Source: Pyropia yezoensis
Lineage: Eukaryota > Rhodophyta > Bangiophyceae > Bangiales > Bangiaceae
Assembly: GCA_009829735.1 (NCBI GenBank)
Contig: CM020619.1
Span: 14,003,777-14,067,776 of the forward strand
Length of the DNA: 64,000 nucleotides
Reading direction: 5' to 3'
The notes under the pieces are model-generated. The model saw only the letters and a program-made list of their open reading frames with translations. It was not told the DNA's origin and did no database searches. The translations under genes and the position numbers were made by a program. Shown here one piece after another: positions 42,346-52,911 of this stretch; positions within the stretch are counted from its first letter, which is position 1, and every line of letters starts with the position of its first letter.

Positions 42346-44095
42346 GCGCGCTGCTTTTTATGAGCGTCGGGCGTTGACTGACCTCGCGCGGTGGAGCCTG
42401 CCGGTTGGCGAGCCGAGCATTTCGGTTGCGGTTTTTTCTTTGTTGGTCGACCAGTGGGCGGGGCCGCGTTGGGCAGACCCCGGTGGTCGTCTGGGGGAGT
42501 TGGACGTGCTCGTGGTTGGGTGAGGGGTGGTGCAGGAGAGGGTAAGGGATGTTGGTGGTGGGGTGGGGGGGGGAGGGTGTGGCAAGTTGCTCGTGGCGGT
42601 TGTGCCAGCGGGCGGACTCCTGGCGTGGGTGGTGCGTGTCGCATGTCGCATGCATCGGCTGTGTTTTTTTTTCCTCTTTCGTCTGCGTTTCTTGTCATGG
42701 ACGGGGTGTCCCCGCGCACGCGGCGCACGCGTCCCTTTCCGTGCGAGTCGCTCAGCGAGAACTCGTCTCGACAGTTTTTTTCTTTCCCATCACTCATTAT
42801 GTAGCGGGGGGGTCCCAAGTTCTGAGCACGCTTCCGCGTTTCCAGGATACCCCCGTGGGAATGGCCCGGCGCGGAGGGAGAAGGCCCGAGTCAACCGAAG
42901 GTGTGGAGGGGGCCGCCATACGTCCGCGGTGGCGGCAAGTGAAGCAGCACCCCCAGGCCGCTCGCCCCCGCAGGGTCGTCTCCGAGGCGCCCCGGCGTGC
43001 TTCTGAGACACTATCCGCCGCCGCAATGGCCCGGCAGCGGCGCCCTCGGCCATACCTCTTCACTCCTCGACGGAGGAGAGCTCTTGTCTCCATCCTGCCC
43101 CAGTTCCCCAAGCGCTGCGGGGTATGGGCCGCGCTGACCTGCCATGGTGACAGCATGAGGAGCGGCACCACCTGCTGCGCCGCTGGTGCCGCCATCGCCA
43201 TCGCCACGGCCACCACCGCCACCTCCATCACCGCTATCGCCGCCTCGAGGGGGCCCACATCCGCAGCACGCGCTCACCAGCGACAGCCGCCCCGTGTGCG
43301 CCGCCTTATCTGTTGGGGCGGGGTCATGGGTAGCACCCTACCTTGGTAGAGAAGCGCCCACCGTCCTGTTTGGCTATTTTTGTTTGTGGTCGTCCCTCGC
43401 GCGTGCACACCCGCCACCCGCCCCCCCCGCAAGGATGAATGCGGGCACGCGCCGCGGCGGGCGGCGGCCACAATTTCACGTCGCTCCCCCCCCCCCGCCG
43501 CGGCCGCGCGCACTCGCGCGCCGTTGGCGGAGTCGCCCCACTTAGTCGTGGGTGCCTCACAAGCGGACAGAGAGGGTAACTGTGCCGCCGTGCCCGGTCA
43601 TAGCCGCCTCCCCCGTTCGGCGGCACTTCGCTCCACGACTACCCCGACGGCACTACCGCCGTGGACGCCGGCGCTTCTTCGCGGCCCATGGATATCGTAT
43701 GAGCTGACTGAAAAGGCTGCGATCTGTGCAACGTGATCCACCTTTGCGGCTAATGTGGTGCCAAGTACGTTGGTACCAGTACAGATCTCTTCCTCACGAG
43801 CTTCGGATCTGGTGGGATCTGTCATACGTCGTGCGTCCTCTTGAGCAACCTATCCACATGGGACAAAATTGGGAGAACTGCAATACAATTGGCTTGTTCG
43901 CAGTCCCTTGCATGCCATCTCTTCCCAGTCCCGGCACGCGTCCCCGGGCACAGCACGCGTTATCGGGGACGGCACGGCGTTTGTACCTCCTTGCGCCGCT
44001 CCTTCTCTGCCTGTCCCCATCCGTGCTCTCTGGCCCCTTCGTCCCCTACCCCCCCCTGCCTCCCCCGTCTCCCCCGCCTCACTGGCTCAGCCACC
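42346..44095. other. Intergenic region
   Basis: No recognisable gene. The first 400 bp has T runs (42663-42671, 42775-42781) suited to a psaO 3' end. Short GCCATC/GCCACC repeats occur at 43188-43235, and a C run near 43488-43497. The last 90 bp is a pyrimidine-rich leader ending in a strong start context (CAGCCACCATGG). Confidence 0.45.
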
Positions 44096-47000
44096 ATGGC
44101 GCAATGGACTGATGCAGATGTTGCGACGTCTTTGGAGGCGATCCGGGACCGCTGCAACGCCCCCGAGCCCGCCCCCGTCCGCCCCGTCCGCCCCGGCGAC
44201 CTGGCGGCCCTCCGCCACTCGGTGACGACCTTTTGGGACACCCGCGGCGACCAGTTCTCCGCCTGGTGGCGTGCCCTGCCTCCTCCAGACCGTCGGCGGC
44301 TACTGCGCGTGGTGGCACCCCACATGCCCGCCGGCGGGGACGCCGCCCCGCGCGCCGAGACGGGAGAGGACATGAGCGGCGCCGCGGCGCTGTGCCCAGA
44401 GATGAACCTCGACGCCCTGTCTGGCGACCCGTCTGCGCTGCCCCGCCTCTACGCCGCCCGTCGCTGCCCGTTGGACGACTATGACGCGGCGTGGGAGGCC
44501 GAGGTCGCAGACCTCGACGCCGTCCGCGCGGCGTGCCGGCGGGGGTACCGCCTTGGCCGGCCGCCGGGCCGCGGCGGCGCCGCCCTGTGAGGCTGTTTGT
44601 GAGGATCCCGCAGGAGGGGGCTCCCCCGCAAATGTACGACGTCACCCCTGGCGCGGAGGAGCAGGTGCTCGGCAGCGAAATGGACCGAGCGGGCTACATC
44701 ATTGAGGTGGCCCTCTTTGAGGCCGCCATGGCACGCCAGGCCACCATCTACGCCACCCTGGCAGCCCTGGCCGACGAGTACCGCACCGAGGTTGCCGCCG
44801 ACACCACCGCCTACGCCGTCAGCGCGCCGCTGTGGGCGCCCCGGGGGGTGGACGTGGCGGCGCTGGACGGGGCAGAGCTGGAGGCGCTATGGGCAGAGGA
44901 GGTGCGGCGGCAGGCCCGCTTGGCCGACGTGCGGCAGGCGTCTCTGAATCGCGCGAGGGCGGGGGGCGCCCAGGTGCTGGGGGTGGGCATCGGCGGCAAC
45001 GATGCCGACCGTAGGGGCGGCGACAGCAGCGACGGCGACGGCAGCGGCAGCGACGGCGGGGACGCGACGGCGGGCGCTGTGGCGGCGGCGGCCGAGGCCA
45101 AGGCGCGGGGCAACGCGCACATTGCAGGCGGGCGGTACCGCTTGGCCGTCGCCGCCTACACCGACGGCATTGACGCGCTGCGGCGTGCGGCGGCGGCAGC
45201 GTCGGCGGCGGCTGCGGCGGCGGCGGCGGCGGGCTCCGCTCCCCCCCCCCCCCCCCCGCTGCGGTGGCCGCCGCGCTGGCGCCGCTGCTGAGCAACCGGG
45301 CGGCGGCGCACCTGGCGCTGGCCACCGACGGCCGCCCCGACGCGTCGGCGCTGGCCGCCGCCACCGCCGCGGCGGCCGACTGTGGGGAGGTGCTGTCGGC
45401 ACCCTCCTGCCGTGGGCCGGCGGGGGAGCCGCCCGGCGGGGAGGGCTCCCCCGCCCCGCCGGCGCTGGCCGCCAAGGTCCGCCGCCGGGCGGCCGTGGCG
45501 GCGGACCTCCGCCGCACCCTCGGCCGGCGGCTGGCCGCAGTGGCTGCCGCCCCGGGGGGGGGGGGGGGGGAAGGGGGCGGCGGTGGCAGGGGCGGCGGCG
45601 GGGCTGTCCATCACGGCAGCGGCCCGCCGCCGTGCGTGGCGGTGGGCGGGCGGCGACGACGGCGGCGGCCGGGGGGGAGGACATCCTGGTGCTCCTCGCC
45701 TCGGCGCTGCCGTCTGCCGGGGGGGTGTTCAACGCGGTGCCCGACACGGACGACGGGTGCCCCATCTGCAAGCGCCCGTGGGCGCCCGACCTGGCCACCG
45801 CCCTCGTGGCGGTGCTGCGTTGCGACCACGGGGTGTGTGGGTCGTGCTTTGCCGCCTGGCCCGGCGAGTGCGCCCTCTGCCGCCACCCGCTGCCGGCGGA
45901 TGCGGTCGACGCGCTGGTGGGGGCGGCCGTTGCGGCGGCGCCGTCGCTGACGGCGCTGGCCCGGCGGCTGCCCTTTTCCCCCTCCGCCGCCGAGGCGGTG
46001 GTGCGGTCGCTGATGTTCGCCAATGGCTGCGACGTGGCCACCGTGGAGGGGCTGCTGTTTGCCCTCGCCGACCGCCACGCCGCCGCGGCGGTGCGGGGGC
46101 GGTCGTCGTCTGACGCGGACGCGGATGAGGACGCCGACGGGGATGCCGACGGTGGGGCGGACCAACGGGCGGGGGGGGTGTGCGCAGCGACGGCAGCGGC
46201 GGCGCGGGAGCGCCCCGTCGACGTCCTCGCGGCCGCCGCCGCCGCCGCAGACGCCCACCCCACCGACCCCGTCACGCGACAGCGGGCCGTCTACGCCGCC
46301 GCCCGGTCGCCGGTGCGGGCGGCGGCCGCCGCCCGCGCCGAGGCGGCGGCCGCCCTGTCTGCCGCCGCCGCCGACGGTGCTGCCGGGGCCGCCGCCTGGG
46401 CGGCCGCCCGCGCCGCCGTCGACGCGGCCGACCACGTGCTGTCGGCTGCGCGGGAGGCGGCGGCGGCGGCCATCTATGCGGCCATGAATAGCGCTGCCGC
46501 CGTCGCCGCCGCCGGCCCCAACGGGGCGGCGGGCGGGGAGGCGGCGGCGGGGGGGGGCAGCAGAGGTGGTCCTGGACGTGCACGGCCTCCACCCCGCCGA
46601 GGCGTCGTCGCTGGTGACCTCCCTGGTGGCCCCCGTCCTGGCCGCCGCCGCCCTCCCGTCGGTCGTCCTCATCACCGGCCGGGGGCACCACAGCGGCCGC
46701 GGGGGGCGGGCCGGGGGGGGGGGGGGGGGGGGGGGGGGGCGCGGCCGGGGAGCCGGCGGGGTGCTGCGCGGGGCCGTCGCCGCGGCGGTGGCCGCCACGC
46801 CGGGGCTGTCTGCGACGCGGGTGGAGGGCAATGAGGGGCGGCTGCGGCTGGTGGCGGCGGCGGCGTCGCCGGTGGGGAGGGCGGGGAGCCGAGGCGGGAG
46901 GGGGGGGGGGCGCCCCCGTCCTAAAGGACGCGAGCTGGCCGCAGGACGGGCCAGCCACTCTAGAAAGTGGTGGGGTTGGGGGGGAGGGAGTAGTAGATAG
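44096..47000 (+). CDS. TPR-RING-Smr multidomain protein
   Basis: ATG 44096 opens MAQWTDADVATSLEAIRDRC. The parts follow in order. An unrecognised N-terminal region comes first. A TPR segment (nt about 45088-45530) reads EAKARGNAHIAGGRYRLAVA, then LAPLLSNRAAAHLALATDGR. A C3HC4-type RING (nt 45758-45880) reads CPICKRPW, LRCDHGVCGSCF, CALCRHPL. Ala-rich helices follow. An Smr domain (nt 46566-46860) reads VVLDVHGLHPAEAS, VVLITGRGHHS, ATRVEGNEGRLRLV. The Smr D-x-H and GRG-x-H residues associated with endonuclease activity are present. The frame changes near 44545 (possible intron of 47-59 bp, or a G run) and at runs near 45241-45257, 45548-45561 and 46545-46556; all frames lie in one order on one strand, so one gene is likely. 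RING E3s and Smr endonucleases cooperate in ribosome rescue elsewhere (Hel2/ZNF598 and Cue2/N4BP2); a shared role here is inference. Confidence 0.65.
46713..46739. repeat. G27 homopolymer inside the Smr-coding region
   Basis: An unbroken G run of about 27 codes for glycine between the GRG-H-H motif and the following Smr helix. It would extend a surface loop of the domain and is a likely length-variable site. Confidence 0.8.
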
Positions 47001-47429
47001 GGGGGGGGGGGGGAGGGGACAGGCGGGGACGGTTGCCGCCCAGCCCAGAGGGGCTGCGGAGGGCGGACACGGCGTTTGCAAGCGGCGGGCGGGCCCTGCC
47101 CTTTGCGGCACCGTCGGCGCCCTCCGTCGCGCACGCAAGGTCGGCCGCGGGCACGAGCCGCTCCTCCCCCGTCCCGCCGCCACCTCCCGCCCGCCGCCCG
47201 CCACCCGCCGCCCGCCGCCCGCCGCCTTCCAGCCGCCCCCCCCCCCCGCGCCGTCGCGGCGGGTGTGGCCCGCCGCCGCCACGCGGGGCGGTGGTGGTGG
47301 TGGCCGCCGGCTCGTTCGCCGCCGGTCGAGGCTGCCGACGACGGGACGCCGACCGCGACGGGTGTGGTGGAGGGGGGGAGGGGGGGGGCGGGGGGGTGTG
47401 GCCGCGCCCACCCTGACCCGAGGTGTTGG

Positions 47430-47430
<1 letters not shown>

Positions 47431-47460
<30 letters not shown>
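47431..47460. repeat. G30 homopolymer
   Basis: Thirty consecutive G, the longest run in the window, followed by T and six more G. It could form stacked G-quadruplexes. Confidence 0.85.
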
Positions 47461-47461
<1 letters not shown>

Positions 47462-47959
47462 GGGGGGCGGCGCTGCCGTGGCGACCGCCACGACCGCGTG
47501 GCGCTGCGGCCTGTCGTCGCGTCGGTGCAGGTGCGGATCTCGCTGCGCAAGGGGCCTCGGCGGGAGGTCCTGCCTGCTCGCCCGGGGGGTCCAACAGTGG
47601 GCCATACGGCCTACGTACTGTACTGTACGAGCACAACGCTGACGCGCGGCGGCGGCTCCCATCATGGGGGGATTCCAGGGAGACAGCGGCCGTGGGCCCG
47701 CCTCTGCCCTCTTTCTTTCCCGCTTGACACAGCCCCGTCGTCGTTGAGCCGCGGATCCGCGACGTCGCGATTGTGGGCGTGACGAACCTGAAGGTGGGTC
47801 GGCACCCCCGGTGGGTCACCCGTCGTAGCGGTTCGACCTTTACAGCCGACCGCCCGCGATGCCGCGGCGGCCCGCTGCTCCTGCCAAGCGCAAAAACCAG
47901 CTGCTGCCAAGGCACCCTGACAATCATTGTCGGATGATCCGCGCCCTTGGCGGGATGCT

Positions 47960-47980
47960 CCCCCCCCCCCCCCCCCCCCC
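47960..47980. repeat. C21 homopolymer
   Basis: About 21 consecutive C, a potential i-motif or G-quadruplex on the other strand. Confidence 0.85.
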
Positions 47981-48835
47981 ACCACCAGCTGTGTCCCTTA
48001 TCCCTATGGATATGCATGACATACTCAGCTGTATGTAGGTTGGCAGGTGCGCCTCGGGCGGGCGGGCTGCCCGCCAGACGACCATCCCAGCGTCGGTGCC
48101 CATGATTCATACACAGGCCATCATGGGCGGCTGCCGCGCCCCCCCCCCCCCTGCGCGCGCTGCGCAGTCCCCACAGAGCCTGACGCGCGCCAGCCGCTGG
48201 GCATGCCCAACGGGGGGTGCCGGCACGCCCCGTTGCCGCGAGAACCTGCATACAGTACAGCACCAGACTGTAGACCCGCCGCCGTCCCGGTGCGCGCGCC
48301 GCACGCGGGGGGCCCGCGCGGGCGCGGCACGGGAGAGCCGAGCCCCCGCCCCCCCCCCCCGCCCCGCCGCGTCCTCCCCACGGCCGCCGCCACTGGGTAC
48401 CGGCGCTGTGGGGACGCCCCCACCCCGGCACCTCCCAGGGCATCGATCCTCTATGGATGTCGAGGGGGGCGGGCAGAAGGGGGGGAGGGGGTGGGGGGGG
48501 GGAGGATTCGGGGCAGCCCCTAGGACCAGGGCCCTGGTCCCAGGGGATCCTCTGTGGGAGGGTGAGCTGGGGTAGGTGGGGAGTGGGGGGCAAGGCCGTG
48601 GGAGGGACGGCGGTGGTCTTTGGCGGGTGAAGAGGACGCGGCACACCTGCGCTGCCGCCCCTGACGTCCGAGCTTGCCACCGCCGCCCACCGACCGACGG
48701 CGACCGGTGACGCACGCGTGCACCCCCGCTTCCCCCCCCCCCACGCCGCTGCTCCTCCGCGCCCCTGTCTCTGTCCGTCTGCCTAAACGCCAGACGGAAG
48801 GCCCCCCCCCCGCCCTTTCCGGCGTCGGCGCGCCC

Positions 48836-50968
48836 ATGGCGGCGGCGGGCGTTGTGGCGGGCCTCGCCGCGGCCACGGCGGCGGCGGCCGCCGCCGCGGG
48901 CGGGGCGGCGGCGGTAGCGGCGGCAGCGGCGGCAGCGGCGGGAGCAGCGGCAGCAGCGGCACCGCCCCCCTTTTCCGCCCCCGCCAACGCCTCCCTCGGC
49001 GCCTTTCACCTCCTGGCTGGCCTGCGGTGCAACACCGCCGCGCCGGGCCGCGTCGACGGCCGCCGCGGCTACACCACCCCCGCCGCCAACGGCGCGGCCG
49101 CCACCTTTGCCATTGACCCCGCCGCCTGCTGGTCCCCCGTCACAGACCCACAGGCGCGGTCATCGTGGCGGCGGATCGGCGGCGGCGGCGGCGGCGGCGG
49201 CGGTGCCGCCGCCGCCGCCGCGGCAGACGCCGTGTCGCTGGTGCGGAGCGACTGGCTCCCCTGGGGGGAGCACCTCGCGCGGCTGCGGAACCTGGACCCC
49301 ACCGGCCGCACCACCCACTCGGTGACGTACAAGCCCCTCCCCGGTGCGGATGGGGCTGCCGCCGGGGGCGGGGGGGCGCAGCTGCACCAGGAGGCGGCCG
49401 TCCTCCGCACCCTCGGCCTGCAGCGCAACAGCGCGGGCGGGTCGGTGCACCGGCAGGTGGGCGTCTACGACGTGCTGGCCCTGTCCCGCGTCACCGTCGG
49501 GGTGTGCCAGACGGCGGGGTGTGGCGACCTGTCGGCGCTCAACGTGCTGGGCTCCCGGGCAGGGGACTTCTACAACGCCACCCACCTGCCGCTGCTCACG
49601 CACGCCGACGCGGCGGGCACCAGGCGGCCCGTCTCGATGGTCGACGAGGACCTCCTGTCGCTGGGGCGGGCGGCGGTGGTGGACCCCGCGTGGCTGGGCG
49701 GCGCCGCTGCCGCCGCCGTCGGCCGCGGTGCCGACTCGTGGGCCATCCGCGCGGGGCTGTCGCTCGACGCCTACTCGCGGGTGGGCCTGGCGGGCACCCC
49801 GCTGGTGCGGCGGGACCCGCTGGGCCCCCCGTGGCGCCGCAACACCGTGTGGGACCCGGCAGACGGCGGCGCCGCGGCGGCCGCGGGGCGGGCCAAGTGG
49901 CTCCAGGCGGTGGCGTGGGTGTTTTGCCGCCCCCCCGCCGACTCGTTTGTGGTGCAGGACAGGGGGCGCCTGTGTGGGGGCGCCGCTGCCGGCGGGACTG
50001 CAGCGCCGGCGGGGGGCGGGGTGGCGGCGAGCGCGGGCGCCAAGGCCGGCACCGCCACGCGGGTCATGGAGCACACCACCGACTGGACGTTTGACCCAAA
50101 CCTCGAGGCGTACGGAAGGGTGCCCCCGACGGCGGCCGCCGCGACGCCGCTGCCGCCCTGCAAATTTTCCGCCACCGCCTGGCAGCTCCATGACCCGGTG
50201 GTGCGGCCGGGGTGGCTGCTGGGCCGGAGCTCCCGGGAGGTCAACCCACGGTCCACCGCGGAGGTGGCGCTCGCGCGCTCCATCTCGGCCTGCGCGCACC
50301 CGGTGGCGGCGGCCAGCCGGCCGTCGCCGGCCGCCGCCGCCGAGTTGCTCCCCCGCATCAAGTGGACGCCCATCTCCCGCCTGGCCGCCGCCCGGGACGC
50401 GACGCACACCCTCTCCCAGCGCTACGACCGGAGCGTGTGGGGGGCGGAGCCGCCGGCAGAGCCGGCGTCCGACTCGGACCTCGTCCTCGCCTTTATTGTC
50501 GTCGTCCCCGAGGGCGTTGCGCTCGCGTCGCTGCTGCTGGCCACCCGCGACTGGCGGCGGGCCGACGGGGTGGCGGTGGTGCTCACCTTTGTGGCCGGCC
50601 TCGTCTCCACCGCCGGCCTGGTGGCCCTGACGGTGGAGGAGGCGGCGGGGCGGGCGTGGCGGGGGGCGTCCCTGCGGGAGGAGTTTGCGGCCACCTTTCC
50701 CGCCGGCGTGCCGCTGCCGCCAATGGCCCGGCCGCTGACGGGCGTGCCGCTGTACCGGGTGGAGACGCTCTTCCTCGCCGCCCGCCTGGGCTACCGGGTG
50801 CCCCTCCTGACCGGCCTGACCGCCGCCGTTGCGGGCGTCTACGCCGCCATATTTGTGGCCATGGCCGCCGTCGCGGTGCGGCGGCGGTGGGGACTGTGCG
50901 GGGGGAGGCGGGGGGGCGGGGGGGGCGTAACAAAGCCGGCGGCAGACGGGTGGGAGGAGGTGTCGTAG
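48836..50968 (+). CDS. Unrecognised membrane protein with large ectodomain, 710 aa
   Basis: The ATG at 48836 is followed at once by an Ala/Val/Gly hydrophobic stretch that could be a signal sequence (MAAAGVVAGLAAATAAAAAA). About 500 residues of soluble, moderately conserved-looking sequence follow, with scattered Cys (CNTAAPG, CQTAGCGDLSALNV, FCRPPADS, CKFSATAW) and many Trp and Arg. Three C-terminal hydrophobic helices come next at about 548-570 (LVLAFIVVVPEGVALASLLL), 578-598 (GVAVVLTFVAGLVSTAGLVA) and 657-680 (LTAAVAGVYAAIFVAMAAVA). The tail is short and polar. This layout suggests a secretory-pathway or plasma-membrane protein with the N-terminal part outside the cytosol. I recognise no family. 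The single long frame in ordinary composition makes it a real gene. Confidence 0.65.
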   Translation: MAAAGVVAGLAAATAAAAAAAGGAAAVAAAAAAAAGAAAAAAPPPFSAPANASLGAFHLLAGLRCNTAAPGRVDGRRGYTTPAANGAAATFAIDPAACWSPVTDPQARSSWRRIGGGGGGGGGAAAAAAADAVSLVRSDWLPWGEHLARLRNLDPTGRTTHSVTYKPLPGADGAAAGGGGAQLHQEAAVLRTLGLQRNSAGGSVHRQVGVYDVLALSRVTVGVCQTAGCGDLSALNVLGSRAGDFYNATHLPLLTHADAAGTRRPVSMVDEDLLSLGRAAVVDPAWLGGAAAAAVGRGADSWAIRAGLSLDAYSRVGLAGTPLVRRDPLGPPWRRNTVWDPADGGAAAAAGRAKWLQAVAWVFCRPPADSFVVQDRGRLCGGAAAGGTAAPAGGGVAASAGAKAGTATRVMEHTTDWTFDPNLEAYGRVPPTAAAATPLPPCKFSATAWQLHDPVVRPGWLLGRSSREVNPRSTAEVALARSISACAHPVAAASRPSPAAAAELLPRIKWTPISRLAAARDATHTLSQRYDRSVWGAEPPAEPASDSDLVLAFIVVVPEGVALASLLLATRDWRRADGVAVVLTFVAGLVSTAGLVALTVEEAAGRAWRGASLREEFAATFPAGVPLPPMARPLTGVPLYRVETLFLAARLGYRVPLLTGLTAAVAGVYAAIFVAMAAVAVRRRWGLCGGRRGGGGGVTKPAADGWEEVS

Positions 50969-52911
50969 GGACGCACCCACCGTCCGAGCAACGGCTCGCC
51001 CGGTGTGGACCTCTGCATGAGCGGAGCCATTCGCGCGCCAGTTGTGGAGCAAGTGTGGGTCGCAACGGCCTGAGGGGTTCGCCAATACAGTATCTCTTGG
51101 TTCTTTTTGGGAGCGCCTTGTACCGGCGCCGTCTACCGGCGCCGCGGTGCACCGACCCTCGGCCGTTGTACACCCAAGGAGGCGGGGTCCGACACAATCG
51201 GGGGTCGGTACCGGTGCGCCGACCCCACCTGGGGCGCCGGCACGGGTGGGGGCCAGCAGCGTGTACCCCAGGCGGGGGGATGGGGGGGTGGGACACTGTT
51301 CGCTTCTCGTTCGTAGCAAAAGGAGCCGCCTCGTGAGGCCAACGCGATGGGGTCCTGCATGAGCGAGACGCATCGTGATGCCCACACGATGGTGCCCTGC
51401 CTGAGGCCCGGTCCCCGACGATCTGGCGTAGGGTGCCGCGTCGGTGGGAGCCCGTTGGTTGTCCGCCGTAGGAAGGGCCAAGCGTGGTGGACCCGCGGCG
51501 GCTGCGACCTGTGAGCCCCCCGCGGACGATGGCGCGGGTGGAGTGCGGCCGACAGGCGACCCTCTGTTGACGCCCAGGGCTGCGGCGGGGGGGCGTTGTG
51601 ACTGCCGGCGCGTCGGCCTGCTGCGGCAGGGGGGTCCCAGCGTGTGCAAAACCCCGCCCCTGAAAGCACATCGGGATACCGGCAAAGCAGTTTTTGTGTA
51701 CCTGCAAGCTCGCAGGGACACAGAGGTTTAGTTTGGGCCATGCTACTGCCCGGTTGCTGTCCTTCTCTTGGCGATGAGGGGGGAGGCTCAAAAACTACAG
51801 TTTTTAGTTGCTTCGTCGTGAAGAAGTGCTCCACAGGGCAACATACAATCGATACCCACCGGGTTTTTTTTGACGAACAGAAGCAGGATAGGTAGAGGGA
51901 GGTATCGTGGTGCGTGGTGTTGCTCTTCGGTGCCTGGTGGTGCGGAGATCATGGGGCGGGCGACGGACATGAGCGTACTTCTGCTTCTGTATGGATGATG
52001 GCCATACGTGGCCAATGATCAATCTTTTTCCAGATAAAAACAGATGGGCACAGAGCGCAAGGTCTGAGGAGCACAGCGGTGTGACCCACGTCCCGCAGGG
52101 TGCACTTCTTCATGGTCGACAGGGGTCGTAGGACTCGACGGGGGGGGGGGACGGGTGGCGAGATAAAATGTCACTCTGCGTGCAAATTTGTCACTTTGCG
52201 CAACTGCCTCAAGCGGGCGTTCCGCGCAAGCTTTGGTCTTTTTTCGCGGTGTGGCCCGTCAGCCGACTGACGCAGCTCTGTCGTGATCCGCTGGAATTGC
52301 AGTCCCACTGGTCGGCGAGTAATAAATTCCAGCTCCTAAAGACAGGAACGTGATGCAACCGACAATCAACAGCTCCTCCCGCCACACCAGTAGTGCTGCA
52401 CCGCTGGTCGTGCCCGCGCCGCGAGACGTGCTCCTCCCCCAAGGCATTCCTTTTGGCGCGCGCGGGAGCATCGTCGCGCGGCGGAACGCCCCGTGGGGCA
52501 CCCTCGGAGGGCGCCATGGGGGGTTGCCCCCCCCCCCGCGCCTTCTCTCCGCGCCCCCACACGCCCGCGCGGCGTCGCTGTTGCGGGGGACGCGCCAAGG
52601 GCGCGGTGCAGGCCCTGGCGGTACCCGCCGACGCTGCCACTCCCACTCACAGCCCGTCCACCTCCCCGCCGCGTGCGGCCACACTCTCCCTGTTCGCGCC
52701 TGACAGAGACGGCGGTCGTGGTGTCACCGCTTGCGCCTTCACGCCCCCCCCCCCACCCCCCCCTCCGTGTCCGCGACGCTGCTGTTTTCTTGTTCTCGTT
52801 TGTGACTCTTCCCCGGGCCCGCTGGTGCCCGCAGCACCCCCTTGCTTCCCCTCCCCCCCTCCCTCTACTGCTCTCCCTTCCCCCGCCCCTGCCCCGCCCC
52901 CCACGCCCATC
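50969..52911. other. Intergenic region
   Basis: No recognised gene. Near 51115-51150 the motif CGGCGCCGTCTACCGGCGCCG is a partial palindrome. A T/A-richer part lies at 51780-52060, with T8 at 51866-51873. The last 200 bp is the pyrimidine-rich leader of the CTF4-like gene (C run at 52743-52752). Confidence 0.4.

Larger units (their letters stand above)
47001..48835. other. Intergenic region with extreme G and C runs
   Basis: No gene recognised. It contains G30 at 47431-47460 and C21 at 47960-47980 plus many shorter runs. A short AT-richer part lies near 47985-48040. The last 200 bp before the next gene is C-rich. Confidence 0.45.
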
